A stretch of DNA of 6,914 nt. Source: Synergistaceae bacterium (GTDB lineage: Bacteria; Synergistota; Synergistia; Synergistales; Aminobacteriaceae). A program made the translations under genes and the position numbers. Location: NCBI GenBank assembly GCA_017394925.1, contig JAFPWQ010000323.1:1-6914 (forward strand), in the 5' to 3' direction. Every line of letters begins with the position of its first letter. Positions within the stretch are counted from its first letter, which is position 1. The notes beneath the pieces are model-generated. The model was not told where the DNA came from, did no database searches, and saw only the letters and a program-made list of their open reading frames with translations. Positions 1 to 6,378 of this stretch are shown piece by piece.

Positions 1-627
1 GCAAAATTCAGCAGTACAAGAAAGAATATCTCATTCGGCACTCTGAATCTCACAGGTGTTACTGACATCATGCCGCTGGCTGAAGTTCAGAGGACAGGTG
101 CGGATACAGATGCTACATTTGTTTTGATGAAAGATAACGTTGAAGTTGCACGTATGCAGGCGTGGCAGGGAATTTCTTTCGACCAGCCTTTGAACGGTGA
201 ATACACTCTCGGTGTTGAGCTTTTCGGTGATGAAAAATATTCTCCGATGCTTGGACGTGAACCGCAGATTCTAACGGCTAAGATTGCTGAAACAGGCGAT
301 TATGTTTCTCGTTCTTTCGCTTGCGGAACAGGCCGGCGCGTTATGGTCTGTACTGATGAATATGTGCCTTCAGGAGCACGTGTTGAGGTTTATGTTGAGA
401 CAGAAAATGACGCATGGACACGGGCAGACGATGTATGGACTATAGTAAACAATGTCTGGGGCAGAGAAATCAATTCAGACAGCGAACAAATAGGCGACGG
501 CTGGGTAAGATACAGAAGGTTCGTTCCTTGTGATTTGCCCACTACAAGACTAAAGATTATTCTGCGCGGCTCATCATCTGCAAGGCCGTTAGTCCAGAAT
601 ATAAGTGCGGTGATTTTAAGTGCCTAG
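1..627 (+). CDS. Phage tail/baseplate protein, 3' part (5' end outside window)
   Basis: The reading frame is open from base 1 and gives 208 residues before TAG at 625-627. The ATG at 70 has no Shine-Dalgarno sequence and lies inside continuous coding sequence, so this is the C-terminal part of a larger protein. No signal peptide or membrane segment is visible. The visible part looks like beta-rich structural sequence. Residues about 115-208 have the shape of a carbohydrate-binding or baseplate-type sandwich domain: SGARVEVYVET, then a Trp-rich stretch, then GDGWVRYRRF and a closing LKIILRG...RPLVQNISAVIL. The last segment (strand, Gly-Ser turn, RP.V.N) recalls C-termini of phage tail proteins such as DUF4815-like ones, but I cannot confirm the family. 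Its position directly before a tail fibre and its 8-base overlap with that gene support a baseplate or fibre-base role. If TAG were read as sense, the protein would gain only two codons before TGA at 631-633. Confidence 0.72.
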   Translation, partial: AKFSSTRKNISFGTLNLTGVTDIMPLAEVQRTGADTDATFVLMKDNVEVARMQAWQGISFDQPLNGEYTLGVELFGDEKYSPMLGREPQILTAKIAETGDYVSRSFACGTGRRVMVCTDEYVPSGARVEVYVETENDAWTRADDVWTIVNNVWGREINSDSEQIGDGWVRYRRFVPCDLPTTRLKIILRGSSSARPLVQNISAVILSA

Positions 628-3600
628 TTATGATGAAAGAACTCCAAGCGGATGGCCCTTACCATTTAAGAGCAACACTCTTGAATTTGACGTAGAAAGG
701 TTACGCGAGACTCTTTTCCTGATTGATGAAGCTCTCTCTGCTTTCAGAAAAGGCACTAAAACACTGCTTGATGAACGCGTTGCAGGCCTTGAGGAAAAAC
801 AATTTATTCTTGATGACCGCATGGACGTTATCGCCGGTCAGACTACAGAAGACACAGAAATTCTTGACGCGCGTGTTGATGCTAATTCCGAGACACATCC
901 GAATTTAGGTCATAACATCAGAAATATTCATAGTAAACTGCTTGAACTGAAAGCTGAAATAGAGCGAAAAGAATCAGAACTCAGAACTTATATTGAAGAA
1001 GCAGATTCAGAACTACGTGAGCATGCAGATGAAAAAGATACAGAACTTCATGAATACATAGAAGCGTCGAACTCGGAGCAGGCGTTAAAGAATGCAGAGC
1101 TTGAAAGATACACGAAAGAGCTTGCAGAGTATGAAAGCCGCCGAAGAAAAGAAACTGATGAAACACTGAGCAGAGAAATTTCCCAGTCTGGAGAAGCGAT
1201 AATTGAGACAAATCTGATGTTAGACTGGGAGATAAACGAACGCAGGAAGTCAGACGCAGAATTATCAGAACGTAATGATGAACTGCAAGACTCACTGAAT
1301 GCAGAAAAAGAACATACAGCTCAAAGATTTTCAGAATATGGCGAAAATCTTGAACGTGAAACGACCGAACTGAAAGAAGAACTGCAGACTGAACTGTCAG
1401 ACGAAACAAGAACGCGTGAAGCCTCAGATAACATGCAAAGAGAGCATGAAGAAATATTACAAGGGCAGATAGATGAATTATCTGAACTTGGAATGCGTCA
1501 AGTGTTGAAACTTCACACGGAACATGAAGAACGCAAAGAGACTGAATCCGAACTCAGAGCGGGAATATCCAAGAATGCCGGAGCTGTTCAGGAAGAAACA
1601 AAAGCAAGAGTAGAGAGTGAAGCAGAACTATCAGAACGTATAACTGAGAATGCCACCGCTATAACAGACGAAATCCGCAAACGTGAAAATTCAGATGCAC
1701 ATGCCGAAATAATATACAGAGGACAGGAAGAATTATCAGAGGCAATAATTCAAACAGCAATAAGTTCACATGAAGGGCTGAAGATTCAGAAAGAGAGATT
1801 GCAGTCTGAGAGGTCAGAACGTGAAGCCGAAGATGTGAAACTTCATGAAGAGATTGAATTATCACATGAAGTGTTATCGAAACACAGCCAAGAACGCGAT
1901 GCTGAACTCTTACGCGGAATTGATGAACTCTCAGCTGGTATGATTCAGAATACGGCAGCGTTACAGCATGAGGCAGAACAGCGGCGTAAACTTGAGAATG
2001 TCGTAGCTGGAATAAAATCGCCTGTAGACTGGAGCAAATCAACGAGCCTTCAGATACCCGAACCGCGATGTGCAATAGTGAATATCACAGGGATAAATTC
2101 AATGCCGACAAGCAAGACAGCAGAACTTAACGCATTCATGGAATTCTGGGATATGCAGGGAAATTATTTCAGGAAGAAAATAACATGTGCAGCGCAGGGC
2201 AATTCATCACTGGGCTACGTGAAAAAGAATGTGAAGTTTGACCTCTTGAATGAAGACGGCTCAGAGTTCAATCTTAAGATTGGCAGCTGGCCTGTACAGG
2301 ACGGATTTCACCTCAAGGCATATTACACAGATTTTTTCAGGGGTGTGGGTGCAGTATCGTATAAAGTGTGTGATGAGATAATGCGTTTCAACGGGATATT
2401 ACGCGACCGTCCATATAAAAAAATTCTGCTTGATATGTCATCGATAAAAACGAGCGGGACGGCATTAAACAATCCCGAAGATTTGACATTGCAGACAGAC
2501 ACAGGAGCGTTATGTCATCCTGACGGCTTCCCGTGCATTGTATATCTTAACGGAATATTTTACGGGATATTTGCCTGGCAAATAAAGAAACACCGAGCGA
2601 ATTATCATCTGGAGAAGAGCAAAGTTGAACACATACATTTAGACGGCACATTGTACACGCAATATTTCTGGGACGGCAATATCAACTGGACAGCCTTTGA
2701 GATACGCAATCCGAATAAGTTATACACGATGAACGGCAAGAAGTATGACGGAGATGCGCCCAAAGAATTAATTGATGAGACGAGTGAGAATTATGACCCT
2801 GAGAATAAAGACCATGTGAGAAGTGCACAAGTTAAGAAATACATACAGGATTTTGTGAAGCGTTTCGGCGAATTAAAAGCTGCCCCAGACAAAGAGAAAT
2901 ACGAAGAATTATTTGACTGGGAAAATCAGAGGGACTACATGATATTCTCAGATATAGTCAGGAATTCAGACGGTTTCGGAAAAAATTGGCAGTGGTTCAC
3001 GTATGACGGCGTTAAATGGTTTGTCGGAGCGTATGACCTTGATATGTCGTTCGGCGGACACTGGCAGGGAATAACGATAACAGCACCTTTGACTGGACAT
3101 ATAAATACGAGTACGGCACTTCCTTCAGGGTATACAACGAGGCTGTATGCGTCAGAACTAGAAGAACGTTATCGTGAACTTCGTGATGCTGGAATAATAG
3201 ACGCTGACCACATAGCGAGAATGTTAGAGGACTGGACGAAAAGAATAAGCACGGAGAATTACGAACTTGAATATGAACGCTGGCCGAATAGCCCATGCAT
3301 AAATTATTACACTGACAGTATATATCGTGTGCGTAAATGGCTTGATGCTGAAATTGCGAACATGGATAAAGTGTATCACTATGTGCCGGAAAGGGAGCAG
3401 ATATTATCAGGGGTTCATGCTGAAATAGATGAAAAGGTTCAGATAGAACGAGAACAACGGCAGGCCAAAGAAGAAAGCATAGAGAATTATGCACTCATGG
3501 AGACGGAAGAACGTAAGAGTGTAATTTCACGTCTGGTGAATGAGATAAACGCACTTGGCGAATTAAATTTGCATCAGGAGCTCGAACTGCGCAACATCAG

Positions 3601-3850
3601 GCAAGTCCTCAAGGAATGGATAACGGCGGCGAATGTGCTGTATGAAATGGCAGCAGAAACTGGTAATTTAACATATAAGGGAGCGCGGATAGCTTCCGGC
3701 AATGAAATAACATCAATGCTCAGCGATGTAATGACTGGTAATGATTCGGGTGAAGTAATTAAATCCGAGATACCCGAAGAATTACGAGACCAGATAACTA
3801 CACCAGAAGAAACAACTGAAATGCTGAGCGAAATATTTCCCAATAACTAA
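620..3850 (+). CDS. Large phage tail-fibre protein with coiled coils and a CotH kinase-like domain
   Basis: 1076 residues. GTG at 620 is the first possible start, because TAA lies in frame at 617-619. There is no clear Shine-Dalgarno sequence and the gene overlaps the previous one by 8 bases, so translation is probably coupled. Residues 10-40 carry the fibre anchor motif (WPLPF.SNTLEFDVERLRE). Residues 83-101 carry a DAR motif (DARVD...H..LGHNIR). Residues about 105-465 are a long Glu/Lys/Arg-rich coiled coil with recurrent 'R..SD.ELSE' units. Residues about 471-915 resemble the CotH atypical kinase family: QGNSSLGYVKKNVKF at 526-540, FHLKAYYTDFFR at 563-574, LNGIFYGIFAWQIKK at 643-657, NSDGFGKNWQWF at 782-793 and AYDLDMSFGGHW at 804-815. 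By family analogy D784 would be the catalytic Asp, and D806/D808 would bind metal and nucleotide. A second coil spans about 920-1000, and EML motifs end the protein. Fibre identity is well supported. Kinase activity and substrate are inferred only; a purely structural CotH fold is possible. Confidence 0.88.
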   Translation: MPSYDERTPSGWPLPFKSNTLEFDVERLRETLFLIDEALSAFRKGTKTLLDERVAGLEEKQFILDDRMDVIAGQTTEDTEILDARVDANSETHPNLGHNIRNIHSKLLELKAEIERKESELRTYIEEADSELREHADEKDTELHEYIEASNSEQALKNAELERYTKELAEYESRRRKETDETLSREISQSGEAIIETNLMLDWEINERRKSDAELSERNDELQDSLNAEKEHTAQRFSEYGENLERETTELKEELQTELSDETRTREASDNMQREHEEILQGQIDELSELGMRQVLKLHTEHEERKETESELRAGISKNAGAVQEETKARVESEAELSERITENATAITDEIRKRENSDAHAEIIYRGQEELSEAIIQTAISSHEGLKIQKERLQSERSEREAEDVKLHEEIELSHEVLSKHSQERDAELLRGIDELSAGMIQNTAALQHEAEQRRKLENVVAGIKSPVDWSKSTSLQIPEPRCAIVNITGINSMPTSKTAELNAFMEFWDMQGNYFRKKITCAAQGNSSLGYVKKNVKFDLLNEDGSEFNLKIGSWPVQDGFHLKAYYTDFFRGVGAVSYKVCDEIMRFNGILRDRPYKKILLDMSSIKTSGTALNNPEDLTLQTDTGALCHPDGFPCIVYLNGIFYGIFAWQIKKHRANYHLEKSKVEHIHLDGTLYTQYFWDGNINWTAFEIRNPNKLYTMNGKKYDGDAPKELIDETSENYDPENKDHVRSAQVKKYIQDFVKRFGELKAAPDKEKYEELFDWENQRDYMIFSDIVRNSDGFGKNWQWFTYDGVKWFVGAYDLDMSFGGHWQGITITAPLTGHINTSTALPSGYTTRLYASELEERYRELRDAGIIDADHIARMLEDWTKRISTENYELEYERWPNSPCINYYTDSIYRVRKWLDAEIANMDKVYHYVPEREQILSGVHAEIDEKVQIEREQRQAKEESIENYALMETEERKSVISRLVNEINALGELNLHQELELRNIRQVLKEWITAANVLYEMAAETGNLTYKGARIASGNEITSMLSDVMTGNDSGEVIKSEIPEELRDQITTPEETTEMLSEIFPNN
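2030..3364 (+). other. CotH-type atypical kinase domain within the fibre protein
   Basis: This is the codon range for about residues 471-915 of the fibre. The order of motifs follows CotH proteins: an N-terminal strand pair, a Gly-Asn-Ser-Ser turn followed by KKN.K, a 'lKA...D..R' helix start, an 'LNG.fYGif' hairpin, then an N-D...N segment and a DLD.SFG metal-binding segment 22-24 residues later. Known CotH proteins from spore coats phosphorylate serine. Whether this copy does so cannot be read from the sequence. The acidic residues expected for catalysis are present. Confidence 0.78.
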
Positions 3851-3851
3851 G

Positions 3852-3886
3852 AATCTAAATCAGAGAAGGCCAATCTGAATTAGAGA
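3852..3886 (+). repeat. Imperfect 15-bp direct repeat, period 20, after the fibre gene
   Basis: AATCTAAATCAGAGA at 3852-3866 and AATCTGAATTAGAGA at 3872-3886 match at 13 of 15 bases. They fill most of the 69-base gap between the fibre gene and the next ribosome binding site. No protein, hairpin or promoter is evident in this gap. The repeat may be a binding site, a remnant duplication or chance. Confidence 0.5.
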
Positions 3887-3902
3887 TAAATACCCTAAAA
3901 AC

Positions 3903-3908
3903 AGGAGG
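3903..3908 (+). promoter_or_regulatory. Strong Shine-Dalgarno AGGAGG for the 3920 gene
   Basis: A perfect AGGAGG ends 11 bases before ATG 3920 and fixes that start. The same 11-base spacing recurs before ATG 4659, which supports that start as well. Confidence 0.85.
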
Positions 3909-3919
3909 AGTAATTACAC

Positions 3920-4588
3920 ATGGCATATGATGTAAATCATTTAGTAACGTTAGGCGAATTAAAGAGTGCGGCGCAGGTCTTCAAGGTTGAATCGGACAAG
4001 GCGATAAAGTCGCTTTCAGTGTCAGGAAGAACAATCAGCTTTTTCACGAATGAGAATGCGACAGGAACAGCACTTGCAACTGTGGACATTCCAAAGGATT
4101 TATTCCTTGACCAGGCACGTACACAGTTCGTTCAGACTTTCACGTTCAATGCGGCAACATATCCCGGCGCGGTCAATCCTTCACTGGAGGGCAAGCCTGT
4201 ATTTGTTCTTGCAGTCAGAGGTTCAACTGACCCAGCAAACGGCACAGTCAATGACACAATCAGTTATTCATTCCTTGATGTGTCAGCTCTCGTTGATACG
4301 TACACAGTCAAATCCGGCGACAGTGCGAAGGTACTGACGATTGCAGGGTATGAAGTTGAGTTCAAGATTTCAGCGACTGCAGGCAACATTCTGACCGCTA
4401 ACTCAGACGGATTATATGCTACCAACAGACTTGGTTCATTCACACAGGGCAATATCATAACGAGTGATGCGAACGGAGCACCGCAGGACGGCGGCATACC
4501 AGCGTCAACGATTCTTGTGGACGGAGATGTAGCAACGTCGGCGGAAGTAACAGAGATGCTCAACGAGGTATTCGGTTCAGCGTCCTAA
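3920..4588 (+). CDS. Phage structural (tail/head-fibre-like) protein with C-terminal EML motif
   Basis: 222 residues from ATG 3920, which follows a strong AGGAGG. The N-terminus MAYDVNHLVTLGELK is the helical start seen in many gut-phage structural proteins (MAYD..HL..L..LK). Residues about 30-70 form a strand-rich module ending in IPKDLFLDQA. Residues about 78-165 hold a second module with the blocks FTFNAATYPGA, GKPVFVLAVRG, YSFLDVSALVDTYT and LTANSDGLYAT. Residues 180-195 contain SDANGAPQDGG, like the 'dG..kDsG' element before the C-terminus of phage fibres. The end (204-219, ATSAEVTEMLNEVFG) matches the C-terminus of the upstream fibre. There is no signal peptide, membrane segment or catalytic motif. 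It follows the fibre gene by 69 bases and is followed by a terminator-like hairpin, so it may be made in larger amount than the genes after it. A virion role is likely; the exact position in the particle is unknown. Confidence 0.8.
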   Translation: MAYDVNHLVTLGELKSAAQVFKVESDKAIKSLSVSGRTISFFTNENATGTALATVDIPKDLFLDQARTQFVQTFTFNAATYPGAVNPSLEGKPVFVLAVRGSTDPANGTVNDTISYSFLDVSALVDTYTVKSGDSAKVLTIAGYEVEFKISATAGNILTANSDGLYATNRLGSFTQGNIITSDANGAPQDGGIPASTILVDGDVATSAEVTEMLNEVFGSAS

Positions 4589-4605
4589 GGTCAACGACAT
4601 GACGG

Positions 4606-4637
4606 GTCGGTGTTTCTAGGGCACCGGCTTTAATTTT
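4606..4637 (+). terminator. Terminator-like hairpin between structural genes
   Basis: GTCGGTGT (4606-4613) pairs with GCACCGGC (4621-4628), with two G-T wobbles and a 7-base loop, and is followed by TTTAATTTTA. It lies 17 bases after the 3920 gene stop. Within a one-direction late operon it would act as a partial terminator or 3'-end stabiliser, lowering expression of downstream genes. The T-run is interrupted, so full termination is doubtful. Confidence 0.6.
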
Positions 4638-4643
4638 ATGAAT

Positions 4644-4649
4644 GGAGAG
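4644..4649 (+). promoter_or_regulatory. Shine-Dalgarno GGAGAG that selects ATG 4659
   Basis: GGAG at 4644-4647 lies 11 bases before ATG 4659, the same spacing as for the 3920 gene. The alternative in-frame starts after the amber codon (TTG 4692, ATG 4731) have no comparable site. This makes 4659 the natural start despite the TAG at codon 7. Confidence 0.65.
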
Positions 4650-4658
4650 TGAAAAGTC

Positions 4659-5105
4659 ATGTCATACGACACGGACTAGCTGACGGATTTATTGAGTCTG
4701 AAGAAGTTAGCAGAACGGGCAAATGCGCGAATGTCAGCAATAGAGTCCAGTCTAGCGGCGAATGTAACAGCTTCAACGGATTCAAATGCAGATTATGCTG
4801 CCGAACTTGTTGACGCAAGAATTGATTCATCTGGTGCGGCTCATAATTCTGCAGGTGCAAATATACGTTACTGGCAGGGAAGTCTCACAGATAAGAATGA
4901 ATACTTGCAGGCTGAAATTGACGATTTAGCTGAAATTTATCTCGATGTTCTGATTCAGACAGGCAATATCTATTCGCAGAAAGTTACGCTCAAAGGAATA
5001 AACGCCTATCTTCAGGAACAGATAAATGATTTAGCTGAGGCATACATTGAGATATTAGCGCAGATAGGCGAAATACAAAGCAGTTTAAGAGAATTGAAAA
5101 GTTAA
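4659..5105 (+). CDS. Small fibre-associated phage protein interrupted by in-frame amber codon 7
   Basis: From ATG 4659 the frame reads MSYDTD, TAG, LTDLLSLKKLAERANARM and continues to TAA 5103-5105 (148 codons counting TAG). The N-terminus aligns with that of the 3920 gene product (MAYDVNHLVTLGELK), with TAG opposite His, so residues on both sides of the stop belong to one protein. Under the standard code only a 6-residue peptide would come from this start; TTG 4692 would give 137 residues but has only a weak GGA before it. Residues 52-70 (DARIDSSGAAHNSAGANIR) are the DAR motif shared with the large fibre. Residues 80-104 and 115-139 are two related copies of a helical unit (NEYLQAEIDDLAEIY, NAYLQEQINDLAEAY). 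The protein is probably a trimeric or helical tail accessory. It could be a recoded gene, a readthrough gene, or a recent nonsense mutant; the coding sequence after TAG shows no further damage. Confidence 0.68.
4677..4679 (+). other. In-frame TAG (amber) codon 7, possible recoded or readthrough site
   Basis: TAG sits between GAC and CTG in the frame of the 4659 gene. Five of the six other genes with a visible stop end in TAA. The one other gene-level TAG (625-627) is followed two codons later by TGA in the same frame. No gene here therefore requires TAG as its only terminator. Against general reassignment, the 1076-codon fibre and the 412-codon fibre contain no in-frame TAG. Confidence 0.6.
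4896..5075 (+). repeat. Two 25-residue protein repeats, period 35 residues
   Basis: Codons 80-104 (4896-4970) and 115-139 (5001-5075) of the 4659 gene encode related helical units that share N.YLQ..I.DLAE.Y...L.Q.G.I, 14 identical positions of 25. The nucleotide copies are diverged, so this is an old internal duplication. Confidence 0.7.
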
Positions 5106-5124
5106 AGGAAGGAGAAATGCATAA

Positions 5125-6363
5125 ATGGCAGATATACCGAATCCGAAATGGTACGATGAAGGAACAGTAGCATTAACACAGGGCAGTCCGGTAGTAACAG
5201 GAACAAATACATTCTGGGTAAGTGCAGGAGTTCAGGCTGGAGATATTTTTCTTGACGCGGACAAAAAAATGTACGAGATAACGGCGGTAAACGATTCGAC
5301 ATCATTGACACTTGGCGAGAATTATACGGGTGCAACAGGAAGCGGAAAAGGTTACAGCATAATCAGAGTGTTCAATTCAACGATGAATGCAACGTTAGCT
5401 AATCGCATATCAAATTTACTGCGTGAATTTGAGCAGCGTTATGATCTCGATATGCAGATAATCACGCCTAAGAGTGCTTATGACATAGCGAAAGATGAAG
5501 GCTACACTGGTACACAAAGTGAATGGCTTGAAACGTTATCAGCCTATGGAGTTGCAGTGAAGAATGGTTACACTGGAACGGCGGAACAGTGGCTTGAAAG
5601 TCTGAAGGCTGCTGGGGAATGGTCAACTCTGAATGCCCGAACGAATATATTAGCTACAGGTGAAATTGAGCTGCATAACTCAATAGCGGGTTTCAGGGAC
5701 AAGGGAACAGTCTTAACGGATGAACAGAAAGCAGCAATCACGAATAAGACCTTTGATGACATGTTCATCGGTGATTACTGGACAATCAACGGTCATAGGT
5801 ACTATATAGCGAAGTTTCACAGTTGGAGCGGCGGCAAGCTCATGATGCTGTCGAATGTGTTGTACAATGCGCAGATGAATGAGACCGACACAAATGAAGG
5901 GGGGTATTATAACAGCTGGTTATACAACACGGGATTAGAGCAAGCGGAAGAAATATTAACGGCAGACTGGGGCGATATGCTGATGAATTTCAAGGAATAC
6001 ATTCCGGACTCAAATGCAACGGGATACGTCAACTTTAACGGTGTAAGAACATTGCCGTACAAGTGCATGATCCCGACATACAGAATGCTCTACGGTCATG
6101 CATTCTCAGGATACCCGCAGGATACTTACTGCTATTACAGCGACACTCAGCTTCCTATTGCAATGTTCGAAGCAGGACGAGGGGTAATACATAATGGCGA
6201 TGATTACTGGGTGCAGGAATGCTATAACAGTTCGGACTCTTTCATCTACATAACAACGAACGGTGTTATAACCTGGCTGGTACTCGATGAAAATGGGGCT
6301 ATAGTATCTAACTTCAGAGCGTCATTAAAAAAAGGCATCAGGGTAATATTTTTCATATCATAA
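5125..6363 (+). CDS. Phage tail fibre, probable receptor-binding protein
   Basis: 412 residues. ATG 5125 is preceded by AAGGAG (5109-5114), and TAA at 5122-5124 closes the frame upstream. Residues 9-85 match a known fibre N-terminal module: WYDEGTVALTQGSPVVTGTNTFW, then AGDIFL, YEITAVNDSTSLTL and a closing GKGYSIIR. Residues 100-110 are a short helix. Residues 117-138 and 139-160 are a perfect-length tandem 22-residue repeat (SAY.IA..EGYTGTQSEWLETL type), common beside fibre shafts. Residues about 190-412 form a C-terminal domain with GDYWTINGHRYYIAKF (216-231), LYNAQMN (246-252), a GGYYNSWLY segment, and MLYGHAFSG (321-329). I recognise this as a domain frequent in gut-phage fibres, with some likeness to DUF6273. 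The last 60 residues (DYWVQECYNSSDS...GIRVIFFIS) resemble the end of a lectin-like fold. Binding of a host surface glycan or protein is inferred; the partner is unknown. Confidence 0.85.
   Translation: MADIPNPKWYDEGTVALTQGSPVVTGTNTFWVSAGVQAGDIFLDADKKMYEITAVNDSTSLTLGENYTGATGSGKGYSIIRVFNSTMNATLANRISNLLREFEQRYDLDMQIITPKSAYDIAKDEGYTGTQSEWLETLSAYGVAVKNGYTGTAEQWLESLKAAGEWSTLNARTNILATGEIELHNSIAGFRDKGTVLTDEQKAAITNKTFDDMFIGDYWTINGHRYYIAKFHSWSGGKLMMLSNVLYNAQMNETDTNEGGYYNSWLYNTGLEQAEEILTADWGDMLMNFKEYIPDSNATGYVNFNGVRTLPYKCMIPTYRMLYGHAFSGYPQDTYCYYSDTQLPIAMFEAGRGVIHNGDDYWVQECYNSSDSFIYITTNGVITWLVLDENGAIVSNFRASLKKGIRVIFFIS
5473..5604 (+). repeat. Tandem 66-bp coding repeat (2 x 22 residues)
   Basis: Codons 117-138 and 139-160 of the fibre encode SAYDIAKDEGYTGTQSEWL and SAYGVAVKNGYTGTAEQWL followed by E(T/S)L. 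The copies are adjacent without spacer. This unit occurs widely in phage fibres next to collagen-like or shaft segments, where copy number varies. Confidence 0.85.
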
Positions 6364-6378
6364 GGGAGGACAAAAAGG

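Noticed and set aside
70..72. ATG 70 as the start of the first gene
   Set aside because: The same frame is open to base 1 and there is no Shine-Dalgarno sequence before the ATG, so the gene more likely begins outside the window.
981..1409. Open frame of 142 codons on the - strand
   Set aside because: It lies opposite the Glu/Lys-rich coil, whose GAA/AAA codons rarely give stops on the other strand. It has no ribosome binding site, its Leu/Phe/Ser-rich product is meaningless, and the + strand gene is clear.
1659..2075. Open frame of 138 codons on the - strand
   Set aside because: Same cause: antisense of the coiled coil, without start signals or recognisable protein features.
3012..3494. Open frame of 160 codons on the - strand
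   Set aside because: It lies opposite the CotH domain and second coil. It has no Shine-Dalgarno sequence, and the sense-strand motifs (DLD.SFG) show which strand codes.
4050..4337. Open + strand frame of 95 codons inside the 222-residue gene
   Set aside because: It is out of frame with a well-supported gene, has no ribosome binding site and has an Arg/Gln/Ser-rich composition typical of a frame shadow.
4692..4694. TTG 4692 as the true start of the small protein
   Set aside because: It has only a weak GGA at 4 bases, and it would discard the MSYDTD segment that matches the neighbouring protein. It is kept only as an alternative for restart after the amber codon.
6327..6340. A AAA AAA slippery run near the end of the 412-residue fibre
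   Set aside because: A -1 slip would add only about 25 residues before TGA and would not join the next gene. No stimulatory structure is evident, and this is not the tail-chaperone position where such slips are known.
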